The position numbers and the translations under genes are program-made. 64,000 nt of DNA from SIG440 sp045532055 (GTDB lineage: Bacteria > Bacillota > Clostridia > Monoglobales > Monoglobaceae): the NCBI GenBank assembly GCA_045532055.1, contig JAZSFF010000026.1, forward strand, positions 28,467 to 92,466, in the 5' to 3' direction. A model generated the notes under the pieces. That model was not told where the DNA came from. It was given only the letters and a program-made list of their open reading frames with translations, and searched no databases. Positions 34,632 through 43,832 of this stretch are shown here, piece by piece. Position 1 is the stretch's first letter, and every line of letters begins with the position of its first letter.

Positions 34632-35985
34632 GACTTCCACTCCAATTAGAAAATTTTGTAAACTCTCCCAACCAAGTCAGGTATTCATAACCCGTCTCAC
34701 CATTTCTGTGCTTTGCAAAAATACACTTTGTGCGGTTAGGTTCCTCCGCCTCTTCGTTGTATGCACCCTCTCTGTAAAGGAACATAACCATATCTGCATC
34801 CTGCTCAATTGCACCGGATTCACGAAGGTCGCTGAGCCTTGGTTCTTTCACGTCACGGCTTTCAACCGAACGATTGAGCTGTGACAAAGCAATAACCGGA
34901 ATCTTCAAATCATTTGCCATAATCTTGAGTGCACGGGAAATATCCGAAATTTCCTGCTGTCTGTTGCTCTGGCCCTTAGAGTTGCCGCCGCTTATAAGCT
35001 GTATATAGTCAATCACCACAAGACCCAGATTTTTCTCAAGTTTCAGTTTTCGACATCTTGAAACTATCTCTGAAACAGTTATGGAAGATGTATCATCAAT
35101 ATAAATTTCAGAATGGTCAAAAAGTTCAAGTGCTTCGCCTATCTTCTCCCACTCTTCATCCTTTATGTTACCTTTTTTCAAACTTTCCGAGCTTATCATC
35201 GTTTCGCTTGAAAGCATACGGTTCGCAATCTGAACACCCGGCATCTCAAGATTGAATATAGCAACGGTTGTACCTGTGCCAAGTGCCGCATTCAGTGCGA
35301 TGTTCAAAGCAAAGCTTGTCTTACCCATACCCGGACGGGCAGCAATCAAAACAAGTTCCGAACCATGGAGGCCTGCTGTACGCTTGTCAATATCTATAAA
35401 TCCCGTGGATATACCTGTTATATCCCCCTCGTTTTCTGAGAGTTTGGACAAATTCTCAACGCTCTGTCCAAGATATGTTTTAAGGTGAACAGGACCCTTT
35501 GAGCTACGTTCCTGAGAAAGGTCAATGAATGCCTGTTCGGTCCGCCCAATAACAGTATCCGGCTCCTCCTCGCCACGATAAGCATCATCCATGGCACGTT
35601 GGGATATATTTATAACATTCCTAAGAAGTGATTTCTGTGCCACAATCTCTGCATAATGCTTGACGTTTCGTGTGGTAGGAACCACATTCATGGTCTCCAT
35701 TACATAATCAAGACCGCCCACTGACTCAAGGCTACCCCTAACTGTCAACTGTTCCTTTATGGTGACAATATCTATGGGTTTGCCCAAATCATGAAGTTCT
35801 ACAACTGTTTTGAAAAGTTCTTTGTTGCGGTCGATATAAAAGTCATCCGCCTTACATAACGCCGTTGCATCGGGAATACACTTTGAGTCAAGGAGCATTG
35901 CGCCCAAAACAGACTGTTCTGCCTCACGGCTGAACGGCATGCTTCGTTCAAATCCTGAAAATTCCGAATTCATTTTTTCCTCCAT
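34624..35985 (-). CDS. dnaB: Replicative DNA helicase DnaB/DnaC
   Basis: A 453-residue hexameric RecA-like helicase. An N-terminal DnaB domain (PFSREAEQSVLGAMLLDS) is followed by the ATPase core with Walker A ARPGMGKTSF near 215 and Walker B LVVIDYIQLISG near 320. The C-terminal segments LSQLNRSVESR and DLRESGAIEQDADMVMFLYR are typical. ATG at 35985 has GAGGAGG nine bases upstream. yybS-gdpP-rplI-dnaB matches the B. subtilis order. Confidence 0.97.
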   Translation of the reverse strand: MEEKMNSEFSGFERSMPFSREAEQSVLGAMLLDSKCIPDATALCKADDFYIDRNKELFKTVVELHDLGKPIDIVTIKEQLTVRGSLESVGGLDYVMETMNVVPTTRNVKHYAEIVAQKSLLRNVINISQRAMDDAYRGEEEPDTVIGRTEQAFIDLSQERSSKGPVHLKTYLGQSVENLSKLSENEGDITGISTGFIDIDKRTAGLHGSELVLIAARPGMGKTSFALNIALNAALGTGTTVAIFNLEMPGVQIANRMLSSETMISSESLKKGNIKDEEWEKIGEALELFDHSEIYIDDTSSITVSEIVSRCRKLKLEKNLGLVVIDYIQLISGGNSKGQSNRQQEISDISRALKIMANDLKIPVIALSQLNRSVESRDVKEPRLSDLRESGAIEQDADMVMFLYREGAYNEEAEEPNRTKCIFAKHRNGETGYEYLTWLGEFTKFSNWSGSRE

Positions 35986-36024
35986 TTTTATATTCCCTCC
36001 TCAAAATCGGTTTTAAATATCTTT

Positions 36025-36474
36025 TTATTTCTGTTCAGCAACATCCACCTTGAATGTTCCTACAATCTGCGGATAAAGACGCGCTGTAACCTCAGTTGTT
36101 CCACAAGTCTTTATTCCATCCTTAAGGTCAAGTTTTCTCTTGTCTATGTCAAGGTTAAACTGTGCTTTCAGTGCCTCTGCAACATCTTTTGAGGTAATAG
36201 AACCAAAAAGTTTGCCACCGGCACCAGCTTTTGCCTGAAGTTTTACAGTTATTTCTTTCATGCGTTCTGCAATGTTCCTTGCTTTTTCTTCTTCAAGGTT
36301 TCTGCGGTACTGTTCTGCGCCGCGCTTACCCTCAAGGTCATTCATTGCCTGCTTGTTAGCTTCAATTGCGAGGCCTTTGGGAAGCAAAAAATTTCTTGCA
36401 TAACCGTCGCTTACGTTGATAAGGTCTCCCTTTTTGCCCTGTGATTTAACGTCCTGAGTAAGTATAACTTTCAT
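36025..36474 (-). CDS. rplI: 50S ribosomal protein L9
   Basis: A 149-residue ribosomal protein. The N-terminal RNA-binding domain (MKVILTQDVKSQGKKGDLI; DGYARNFLLPKGLA) joins a long connecting helix (near 41-74, Glu/Arg/Lys-rich) to the C-terminal domain (GKLFGSITSKDVAEAL). ATG at 36474 gives the family length; the frame to 36507 would add 11 foreign residues. Confidence 0.98.
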   Translation of the reverse strand: MKVILTQDVKSQGKKGDLINVSDGYARNFLLPKGLAIEANKQAMNDLEGKRGAEQYRRNLEEEKARNIAERMKEITVKLQAKAGAGGKLFGSITSKDVAEALKAQFNLDIDKRKLDLKDGIKTCGTTEVTARLYPQIVGTFKVDVAEQK

Positions 36475-36511
36475 TATTTCATCCAGCCTTTCTTTATTTG
36501 TATCCAATTAA

Positions 36512-38521
36512 CTACTGACTGAGAACCTCGTCAATAGCCTGCTTTAACATCTGGTCTGCATCTTCCATAGTAACATCGTCAAGCTGTGCTCCGGCAATGG
36601 TTATATGTCCACCGCCGCCCAGTTTTTCCAAAATCACCTGAACATTTACCTGTTCCAATGAACGACCGCTTATTAAAATTCTATTGCCCACTTTTGCCAG
36701 AACAAATGATGCCTCAATGCCTGTAATATCAAGTAGTTCATCCGCCGCCTGAGCAACGGTAACTGCCATGTTGGGACATTCCTCATAGAGGTATGAAACG
36801 GCAATGTTTTCTTTATAAATTTCAGCAACCCTGATGATATCAGCCTTTGCAATGTAATTTTCCAGATTTGTCTTAAATAATCTGCGGACATTGACTGTGT
36901 CAACACCCATGCGTCTGAGATATGATGCCGCCTCAAATGTTCTGACACCGGCTTTAAATGTAAAGCCTTTTGTGTCCATAAATATTCCGGCATAGAGGGC
37001 TTCCGCCTCTTGTTTGGTCAGTCTCTCGTTGTCCTGGAGATACTGCAAAATTTCTGTTATCATTTCACAGGTTGATGACGCATATGGTTCATGATATGTG
37101 AGCATCAGATTTTCGATAAAGTCCTCGCTCCTGCGGTGATGGTCAATCAAAACCACGTTCTTTGCGTGCTGAAGAAGTTCTGGACAGTCAACCATACCGG
37201 GTCTGTGCACGTCAACAACAATAACAAGTGTTTCTTTTTCATAAATATTGAGTGCGTGCTCACCGCTGATGAATGCATCTTCATACTGCGGCAGTTCTTT
37301 AAATTCCTTAATAAGCATGTTTGCATTGCTTGATTCACTGTCGACTATAATAAATGCATCCTTGCCACGGCTCTTTACCGCCTTAAAAAGTCCGATTGAA
37401 GCACCCATGCTGTCCATATCGGAATTATGGTGACCCATAATAATCACTTTGCTGGAATGGTCCACCAGTTCACGCAAAGCATGTGCAACAACTCTTGCCT
37501 TAACCTTGGTCCTCTTTTCCACCTCGCGGGTTTTAGCACCAAAAAACGTAAAATTGGCACTGTCTCTGATTACCACCTGGTCACCGCCACGACCCAGTGC
37601 CATATCTATTGCAAGCCTTGCAAACTTATCGTTTTCAAAGACGTCCTGACCCATTCTTCCCACACCAATACTCAATGTGGCAGGAATTTTGTTCTCATAA
37701 TTTATGTTCCTGACTTCGTCAAGTATTGCAAACTTGTTGTCCATTATTGTGGCAAAATCCTTGTTGCTGAAGAACACAATAAACTTGTCACGTTCATACT
37801 TTCTAAGGATTCCGTTGCCCAAGGACACCCATGCTGCCACCTTTTGTTCTATCTCACCAATCAGCGCACCGTGGTTTGTGTCCGGGGTTTCTTTCAAAAC
37901 TTCGTCATAGTTGTCAATGATAACTATGCTCTCTATCATTCGCTCGTCCTCACGGAGCTTTGCCGTACGGACTTCCTCAGTTTTGTCAATAAAGTATATA
38001 ACCACCAGACCGCTGTCTGTACTGGTTTTAGCATTTCTTGCCACATTTCCCCAGATTTCATAGTGATTGTCGCCTATGGTAAGCTCCATCTGGGTCTGTT
38101 CATCTGTCTCAACAAAGTTGCTTATCTGAAGTTGCGGAATCAAATCCTGGACAGACTTTCCGAATAAATCTCCCTTATTCAACGCATCCTTGAACCAATC
38201 GTTATACCAGTTTATCTGTCCTGACATATCTGTTATCACAAGGGGGCCCGGATAATTGAGCAAAGAACCCCTGGAATTGTCATTCAAACAAAAATCCAGA
38301 TGTTCAATATATCTCAAGAACTCCTTTTCGCTCTTTCCCACATGAAAGATTTCAAATCCAATCAATCCCGCCGTAAGCAAAATTTCCCAAATCGCCTCCG
38401 GTCTTTTGTTGATTGCCATAACAATACCAAGCACAGTCAAAACTGTTGCGTATACGCCAAGTCTTATGTATCTGCGTTTTGTATTGAAAAAAACCTTTGC
38501 GGGTTGTTTTTCTGTTTTCAT
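36512..38521 (-). CDS. gdpP: GdpP-type cyclic-di-AMP phosphodiesterase
   Basis: A 669-residue membrane phosphodiesterase. Two N-terminal helices (about 17-58) are followed by a PAS-like domain, a degenerate GGDEF domain (near 175-300) and a DHH/DHHA1 module. The DHH acids and His are in IIMGHHNSDMDSMGAS near 363, VVDVHRPGMVDCPE near 435 and LIDHHRRSE near 458; GGGGHITIAGAQL near 640 is the DHHA1 tag. It hydrolyses c-di-AMP to pApA and so affects osmotic and wall homeostasis. ATG at 38521 has GGAGGTG. It lies 30 bases after yybS and four before the ORF containing rplI. Confidence 0.95.
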   Translation of the reverse strand: MKTEKQPAKVFFNTKRRYIRLGVYATVLTVLGIVMAINKRPEAIWEILLTAGLIGFEIFHVGKSEKEFLRYIEHLDFCLNDNSRGSLLNYPGPLVITDMSGQINWYNDWFKDALNKGDLFGKSVQDLIPQLQISNFVETDEQTQMELTIGDNHYEIWGNVARNAKTSTDSGLVVIYFIDKTEEVRTAKLREDERMIESIVIIDNYDEVLKETPDTNHGALIGEIEQKVAAWVSLGNGILRKYERDKFIVFFSNKDFATIMDNKFAILDEVRNINYENKIPATLSIGVGRMGQDVFENDKFARLAIDMALGRGGDQVVIRDSANFTFFGAKTREVEKRTKVKARVVAHALRELVDHSSKVIIMGHHNSDMDSMGASIGLFKAVKSRGKDAFIIVDSESSNANMLIKEFKELPQYEDAFISGEHALNIYEKETLVIVVDVHRPGMVDCPELLQHAKNVVLIDHHRRSEDFIENLMLTYHEPYASSTCEMITEILQYLQDNERLTKQEAEALYAGIFMDTKGFTFKAGVRTFEAASYLRRMGVDTVNVRRLFKTNLENYIAKADIIRVAEIYKENIAVSYLYEECPNMAVTVAQAADELLDITGIEASFVLAKVGNRILISGRSLEQVNVQVILEKLGGGGHITIAGAQLDDVTMEDADQMLKQAIDEVLSQ

Positions 38522-38551
38522 TGGAAGTCACCTCCAAATCACAATTTTTAT

Positions 38552-39538
38552 CTATTCAGACACCATACCGATTTTTCTGAAATCCCGGTTGCTGTCCACT
38601 ATACCAATAATAATCAAAATATTTGATATAAAACTCATAAGTGCACTGCCCAAAAGAAATATCGCACCGTAAATCACCATACGAAGAACTGTCGATTTTA
38701 TTCTGGGTTTAAATTTATAGTCAATGAAAGACAAACCACAAACACCCAAAATAGTATAAAGAATAAGCACCACGTTTGCCAATACATTCCACAAAGCCGA
38801 ACCCTGACTTGAAAAAACATATATCAAGCACAAAAATACGGCCATATAGCTCATACTTCTTGGAGCCTTTATCATTGAAAATGGTACTACATCAACCTCC
38901 GCAATCTTGGTACGCTTTATCACAAATCCGCAAAGCCGCATGGTGATGTAACCGGTAACCATAGAACTGATTATAATAAATGACGGGAAGTAAAGCCTCA
39001 CAGTATATTCTACCATATCCATCAGGGCTTTGCTCAACTTTTCTATCTCGGCATCAGAAGCAAGTGCACCATTTTTTTGCAAAGCTATTACCAATGTATT
39101 AAGCATCCCTTTTGACTGTTCTACGGCATTTTTAAACATATTCTCAATGCCATCACCCAAAAATACCTCGAGAATCAAAAGTTCAAAAAGCCATCCCACA
39201 CAAACAACCATTGCAGTAGAGGCGATTGTTACAAAAAACGGTTGTTTTCTGCCAAGCAGATATCCTGCCACTGCTCCCGGCAATACCGACATCAGTATGG
39301 TGGATATTGTAGAAACCAAATCACCGATAACCACAAATGATACCAGAAATATTGCCGCCACAGCAGGTAATGTAACTTTGAATCCATTTCTCGCCGCAAG
39401 AGCCGCCATGGGTATACCGCATACAAATGCACCGACTAGCGAAAACACCGGAATATATCTGACAACCAGAACAAGTATAATTGTCAGTGCAACCATCATT
39501 GCACCTTCTCTTAAGGCTTTTGTTTTGTTGCGCTCCAT
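38552..39538 (-). CDS. YybS-like DUF2232 membrane protein
   Basis: A 328-residue polytopic membrane protein with about eight helices (first pair near 15-60). It fits the DUF2232/YybS family by topology and by its place upstream of gdpP, rplI and dnaB. Function of the family is not established to my knowledge. ATG at 39538 has GGGAG. It is the first gene of the long operon, behind the promoter at 39662-39690. Confidence 0.82.
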   Translation of the reverse strand: MERNKTKALREGAMMVALTIILVLVVRYIPVFSLVGAFVCGIPMAALAARNGFKVTLPAVAAIFLVSFVVIGDLVSTISTILMSVLPGAVAGYLLGRKQPFFVTIASTAMVVCVGWLFELLILEVFLGDGIENMFKNAVEQSKGMLNTLVIALQKNGALASDAEIEKLSKALMDMVEYTVRLYFPSFIIISSMVTGYITMRLCGFVIKRTKIAEVDVVPFSMIKAPRSMSYMAVFLCLIYVFSSQGSALWNVLANVVLILYTILGVCGLSFIDYKFKPRIKSTVLRMVIYGAIFLLGSALMSFISNILIIIGIVDSNRDFRKIGMVSE

Positions 39539-39605
39539 ATTCTATCTCCCTAAAGGAAAACTTATCAAAAGACCAGTTTTCCTGTTTACCAAAATAGTTT
39601 TTGTA

Positions 39606-39620
39606 TTACACTTAATGTAA
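39606..39620. promoter_or_regulatory. Palindrome in the yybS-gdpP operon leader
   Basis: TTACA-CTTAA-TGTAA is a 5-bp inverted repeat with a 5-base centre, about 40 bases after the predicted transcription start. It may be an operator; there is no T tract for a terminator. Confidence 0.3.
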
Positions 39621-39661
39621 AAAACCCGCTATTTACCACATTTTACATTATATATTATGAT

Positions 39662-39690
39662 ATTATACCAAATATCTATATTTTTTTCAA
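39662..39690 (-). promoter_or_regulatory. Sigma-A promoter of the yybS-gdpP-rplI-dnaB run
   Basis: On the minus strand TTGAAA (39685-39690) lies 17 bases from a perfect TATAAT (39662-39667). The leader is about 115 bases long. Confidence 0.75.
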
Positions 39691-39729
39691 CCATTTAGCC
39701 ATATTTTTTTTAATATTTCCCTGAGTATA

Positions 39730-41340
39730 TTATTCATTTATCAGTCGTCCGCCTAGATAGGTCGTTTCAACTCTTATATTCCTTATTTCATCAGGAGATT
39801 TACCCAGGACAGAACCCGACAAAACAACTATATCTGCCAGTTTTCCTACCTCAAGACTGCCTTTTTCATTTTCTTCAAAGGATGCATAGGCACCAAAATA
39901 AGTATAGCACCTTAAACTCCGCAAAAAACTTATTTTTTGACTTTCTTCAATCCTCTTGTCTGTTTTCAAGTCACGTCTCTCCATGGCAGCTGCAATCCCG
40001 AACAATGGTTCAAACTCATCAATCACCATTGCATCAGAGCCAAATGGTGTTATTATACCATTGTCCTCAAAGCTTTTAAGAGGCATCACATCCTCAATTC
40101 GATCCCCATAGTATTTATCAAAAACATTTCCCCACACAGACAAAAATCCCGGGTTTGGCACAGGTATGACACCCAATTGCTTTATTCTCGCTATAAGCCG
40201 AGGAGTACAAAGAAAACAATGTTCAATTCTGTGTCGGCAGTCCTTGCGTGGATATTCCTTCATAGCCTTTTCGTAAGAATTAAGCACCATTTCAATCGCC
40301 GCATCCCCTACCGCATGTGCCGTCAGTTGAAATCCCCTGCGGTGTCCCTCAACAAAAATTTCGTCAAGCTCACTTTGGGTAAATGTTGTAGGCGTAATCT
40401 CATCAAGGTGCATAAGTGGTTTTGTTGTTGCACAAGTGCCACCCACCGCAGAACCGTCAGCCATAATTTTTATTGGACCGATTTTTAGCATAGTTTCACC
40501 AAAACCACTGTAGAATCCTGATTTGATCGCCGTTCTTGCCGTGTCAATCTGTGCCTGTTTACCAAAAAGCGTCCATAGCATTGTATTTACTCTGCACTTC
40601 AAAGCACCACTTTCCTTTGCCTTTTGCAAGGTTCGGAATGTTGCTGTACCAAACCCGCCAGCATCATGTGCACTTGTTATTCCTCGTTTTGTAAGGTCTT
40701 TGCAAAATTTCTCAATTCCCTGCACCAATTTATCATCATCGGGCAGCACTGGTGATTTTTCCAGCATAACAAAATGCGCTGTTTCCTGAAGAAGTCCTGT
40801 AGGTTTGCCCATTTTATCCTTGACAACCTCTTCCATTTTTAAATCCATACCCTTTTGGGCGGCAATCTCCAAGGCTTTGGTGTTTGCAACGCTTATGTGT
40901 CCACTACTGTGTATTATAAACACCGGGTTTTCATGAGCCGCTTTGTCCAGCTCTTCAATAAGAACATGGCGTTTTTCATTAAGACTCTCATGGCTATAAC
41001 TGCTGCCTATTATCCAGTCTCCCTTTTCTGTCTTCTGGGCCGCCTTGCCGATTCTGTTCAGCAACTCTTCAACTGAATCCACTCCCACCTTTTTGCTTAA
41101 ATCAATCTGATTGTGTATCTCTGCACCGGCTACCGCCATATGGATATGACAATCAATAAATCCGGGCACTACCGCCCGTCCTTTCAAATCATACAACTCT
41201 GTATCTTTGTCTGCCAGAACCATTCCGTCATATGTTTTCCCCACGAAAAGAATTTTATCTTCTTCAAACAATATAGCCTCTGCTATGTCATCATTTTTGT
41301 TTATTGTTATGACCTGACCGTTGTATAAAAGTGTTTTCAT
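39730..41340 (-). CDS. YtcJ-like amidohydrolase
   Basis: A 536-residue member of the amidohydrolase-3 group. The metal-binding His pair is in FIDCHIHMAVAG near 62; HSSGHISVANTKAL near 145, HRIEHCFLC near 365 and FGSDAMVIDEFEPLFGIAAA near 435 complete the set. Known relatives act on N-substituted amides or other unknown metabolites; the substrate is not predictable. ATG at 41340 has AAAGGAG. It lies alone between the glycolytic genes and the yybS operon; the gpmI terminator at 41393 separates it from upstream transcription. Confidence 0.88.
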   Translation of the reverse strand: MKTLLYNGQVITINKNDDIAEAILFEEDKILFVGKTYDGMVLADKDTELYDLKGRAVVPGFIDCHIHMAVAGAEIHNQIDLSKKVGVDSVEELLNRIGKAAQKTEKGDWIIGSSYSHESLNEKRHVLIEELDKAAHENPVFIIHSSGHISVANTKALEIAAQKGMDLKMEEVVKDKMGKPTGLLQETAHFVMLEKSPVLPDDDKLVQGIEKFCKDLTKRGITSAHDAGGFGTATFRTLQKAKESGALKCRVNTMLWTLFGKQAQIDTARTAIKSGFYSGFGETMLKIGPIKIMADGSAVGGTCATTKPLMHLDEITPTTFTQSELDEIFVEGHRRGFQLTAHAVGDAAIEMVLNSYEKAMKEYPRKDCRHRIEHCFLCTPRLIARIKQLGVIPVPNPGFLSVWGNVFDKYYGDRIEDVMPLKSFEDNGIITPFGSDAMVIDEFEPLFGIAAAMERRDLKTDKRIEESQKISFLRSLRCYTYFGAYASFEENEKGSLEVGKLADIVVLSGSVLGKSPDEIRNIRVETTYLGGRLINE

Positions 41341-41392
41341 CGCAATCTCCTTTAAATGGTATATCTGTTATTTTCCCCAATTTAAAGAAAAA

Positions 41393-41425
41393 AATAATAG
41401 GCAATGTAATGCATTGCCTATTATT
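41393..41425 (-). terminator. Intrinsic terminator after gpmI
   Basis: On the minus strand AATAATAGGCAATG pairs with CATTGCCTATTATT and runs into a T tract. It starts 12 bases after the gpmI stop and closes the pgk-tpiA-gpmI operon. Confidence 0.92.
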
Positions 41426-41436
41426 AAAAATATCTT

Positions 41437-42972
41437 TTATCTCTCAAGCAAACTCTCGCCTGTCATTTCTGCCGGCTTTTCAAGTCCCATAAGGTCAAGC
41501 ATGGTGGGAGCAAGGTCTGCAAGTCTGCCGACTTTCAGCTTTGCGCCGCTCTCCTCACCAATCATAACCAGAGGTACAACATTTGTTGTATGTGCTGTGA
41601 ACACATCATTTGTTGTATAATCGAGCATCTGGTCTGCATTGCCGTGGTCTGCTGTCACAAGAGCAATGCCTCCCATTTTGTTTATTGCATCAATGGTTCT
41701 GCCAAGGCATTCATCAACTGTTTCAACAGCTTTTACCGCTGCATCAAACACTCCCGTGTGACCAACCATGTCACAGTTCGCAAAGTTCAGTACGATAACA
41801 TCGTACTCACCGCTTTCAATACGCTTTACAACCTCATCTGTAACCTCATAGGCACTCATCTCCGGCTGCAAATCGTATGTTGCCACCTTTGGAGAATTGA
41901 TAAGTGCTCTGTCCTCACCGTTGTATACAGACTCAACACCGCCATTGAAGAAGAATGTAACGTGTGCATACTTTTCGGTCTCTGCAATTCTGAGCTGTCT
42001 AAGGCCCTTTTGGCTGATATACTCGCCAAACGTATTGACAAGACTCTGGGGTTTGAATGCAACATCAACATTGGGCATCGATGCATCATACTGGGTCATG
42101 CAAACAAAAGATGTCTTGAAAAACTCTCTTTCAAATCCATTAAACTCTGTATCTACAATAGTCCTTGTAATTTCTCTTGCACGGTCTGGTCTGAAGTTGA
42201 AGAATACCACAGAGTCCTCTGCAGAAATCCTGCCCAAAGCATTGCCGTCATCATCAGTAATTACTGTAGGAACGATAAATTCATCTGTTACCCCGTCGTT
42301 ATATGATTTCTTTACAGCATTGACAGCAGATGTATCCTTGTTGCCTTCGGCAAAGACCATTGCTCTGTAAGCTTTTTCAACACGTTCCCAACGATTGTCA
42401 CGGTCCATAGCATAGTATCTTCCCATAACTGTTGCAATTTTACCTATGCCGATGTTACGCATTTTTTCAACCAATGCTTCAACAAAATCTGCACCCGATG
42501 TAGGAGAAACGTCACGTCCGTCCATAAAGCAATGAACATAAACCTTGTCGAGCCCGTTCTTTTTTGCCAGTTCAAGAAGTCCATAAAGATGCTTTATATG
42601 GCTATGAACACCGCCGTCTGACAAAAGCCCCATGAAATGAAGTGCAGAGTTGTTTTTCTTGCAGTTTTCAACAGCGGCAAGTAGTGCTTCGTTTTCAAAG
42701 AAGTCACCATCTTCTATTGACTTGGTTATTCTTGTAAGTTCCTGATAAACTATACGTCCTGCACCGATGTTTGTATGTCCAACCTCAGAATTTCCCATCT
42801 GACCCTCAGGAAGTCCCACGTCCATACCTGATGCGTGAATTACTGTATTGGGATACTGTGACATATACTTGTCCATGTTGGGAGTTTTTGCTGTGTAAAT
42901 AGCATTTCCCTCATGACGTTCGTTTACACCGTAGCCATCCATTATTATAAGTGCATAAGGTTTTTTACTCAT
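41437..42972 (-). CDS. gpmI: 2,3-bisphosphoglycerate-independent phosphoglycerate mutase
   Basis: A 511-residue Mn-dependent enzyme interconverting 3- and 2-phosphoglycerate. The catalytic Ser62 lies in MGNSEVGHTNIG, metal Asp12 in MDGYG, and the second metal site in NFANCDMVGHTG and LVTADHGNADQM. Full length. ATG at 42972 has AAAGGA. It lies after tpiA with a terminator-like hairpin between, so it may be expressed at a lower level than pgk and tpiA. Confidence 0.97.
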   Translation of the reverse strand: MSKKPYALIIMDGYGVNERHEGNAIYTAKTPNMDKYMSQYPNTVIHASGMDVGLPEGQMGNSEVGHTNIGAGRIVYQELTRITKSIEDGDFFENEALLAAVENCKKNNSALHFMGLLSDGGVHSHIKHLYGLLELAKKNGLDKVYVHCFMDGRDVSPTSGADFVEALVEKMRNIGIGKIATVMGRYYAMDRDNRWERVEKAYRAMVFAEGNKDTSAVNAVKKSYNDGVTDEFIVPTVITDDDGNALGRISAEDSVVFFNFRPDRAREITRTIVDTEFNGFEREFFKTSFVCMTQYDASMPNVDVAFKPQSLVNTFGEYISQKGLRQLRIAETEKYAHVTFFFNGGVESVYNGEDRALINSPKVATYDLQPEMSAYEVTDEVVKRIESGEYDVIVLNFANCDMVGHTGVFDAAVKAVETVDECLGRTIDAINKMGGIALVTADHGNADQMLDYTTNDVFTAHTTNVVPLVMIGEESGAKLKVGRLADLAPTMLDLMGLEKPAEMTGESLLER

Positions 42973-43009
42973 ATTCTTTTCCTTTCTCTGTACTAATCAA
43001 ACTTAAAAA

Positions 43010-43036
43010 CAAGGGCGAAAAAGTTATTCGCCCTTG
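43010..43036 (-). terminator. Hairpin between tpiA and gpmI
   Basis: On the minus strand CAAGGGCGAA pairs with TTCGCCCTTG, followed by TTTTTAAG. It fits an intrinsic terminator that could lower or end read-through into gpmI. Confidence 0.8.
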
Positions 43037-43053
43037 AATTCAACTTTCAATAA

Positions 43054-43806
43054 TTACTGTGCCGCTTTTACAATTACAGCAAAGTCTGCACTCTTAAGGC
43101 TTGCGCCGCCGATGAGACCACCGTCGATATCAGCTTTCGCCAAAAGTTCTGCAGCATTGCCAGCATTCATACTGCCACCGTACTGAATTGTAACTTCCTT
43201 TGCACATTCTTCGCAGTAAAGGTCAGCAAAAATCTTTCTGATGCCTTCGCAAACTTCCTGTGCCTGTTCAGCAGTAGCAGTTTTGCCTGTGCCGATTGCC
43301 CAGATTGGTTCGTATGCAATAACAACTTTCTTTGCATCTTCTGCAGCAATTCCTGCAAAAGCTTTCTTTGTCTGGATTGCAATCAAGTCCATTGTGATGC
43401 CTGCTTCTCTTTCTTCAAGGCTTTCACCAACACAAACGATGGGGATAAGGCCCTTTTCAAGAGCTTTCTTTGTTTTGAGGTTTACAGTCTCATCTGTTTC
43501 TGCGAAGTACTGTCTTCTTTCAGAGTGACCGATTATAACATAATCAACGCCCAAATCATTGAGCATGTCAGCACTTACTTCACCTGTAAATGCACCCTTG
43601 TCCTCAAAATGAAGATTCTCTGCACCGATTTTTACATGTGTGTCTTTTGCAGCCCTTACTGCCTCAGAAAGACAAACATAAGGTGTGCAGCAAACTACCT
43701 CGCACTTAGCACCTTCTGTTGCAGCAGCAACCTCTTTAACAAAATCATATGTTTCGCTGGGCAACTTGTTCATTTTCCAGTTGCCGGCAATAATATACTT
43801 ACCCAT
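43054..43806 (-). CDS. tpiA: Triosephosphate isomerase
   Basis: A 250-residue TIM barrel. The catalytic residues are visible: Asn9 and Lys11 in GNWKMNK, His94 in GHSERRQYF and Glu166 in AYEPIWAIGTGK; the phosphate loop GGSMNAGN and GLIGGASL follow. ATG at 43806 has AGGAGAATTTTGAA upstream. It follows pgk by 26 bases. Confidence 0.98.
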   Translation of the reverse strand: MGKYIIAGNWKMNKLPSETYDFVKEVAAATEGAKCEVVCCTPYVCLSEAVRAAKDTHVKIGAENLHFEDKGAFTGEVSADMLNDLGVDYVIIGHSERRQYFAETDETVNLKTKKALEKGLIPIVCVGESLEEREAGITMDLIAIQTKKAFAGIAAEDAKKVVIAYEPIWAIGTGKTATAEQAQEVCEGIRKIFADLYCEECAKEVTIQYGGSMNAGNAAELLAKADIDGGLIGGASLKSADFAVIVKAAQ

Positions 43807-43832
43807 TTCAAAATTCTCCTTTATCTTTTGAA

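Noticed and set aside
37427..38167. Plus-strand 246-residue frame inside gdpP
   Set aside because: Antisense shadow of gdpP with no recognisable domain or start signal.
41590..42306. Plus-strand 238-residue frame inside gpmI
   Set aside because: Antisense shadow; Cys/His-rich only because of codon complementarity.
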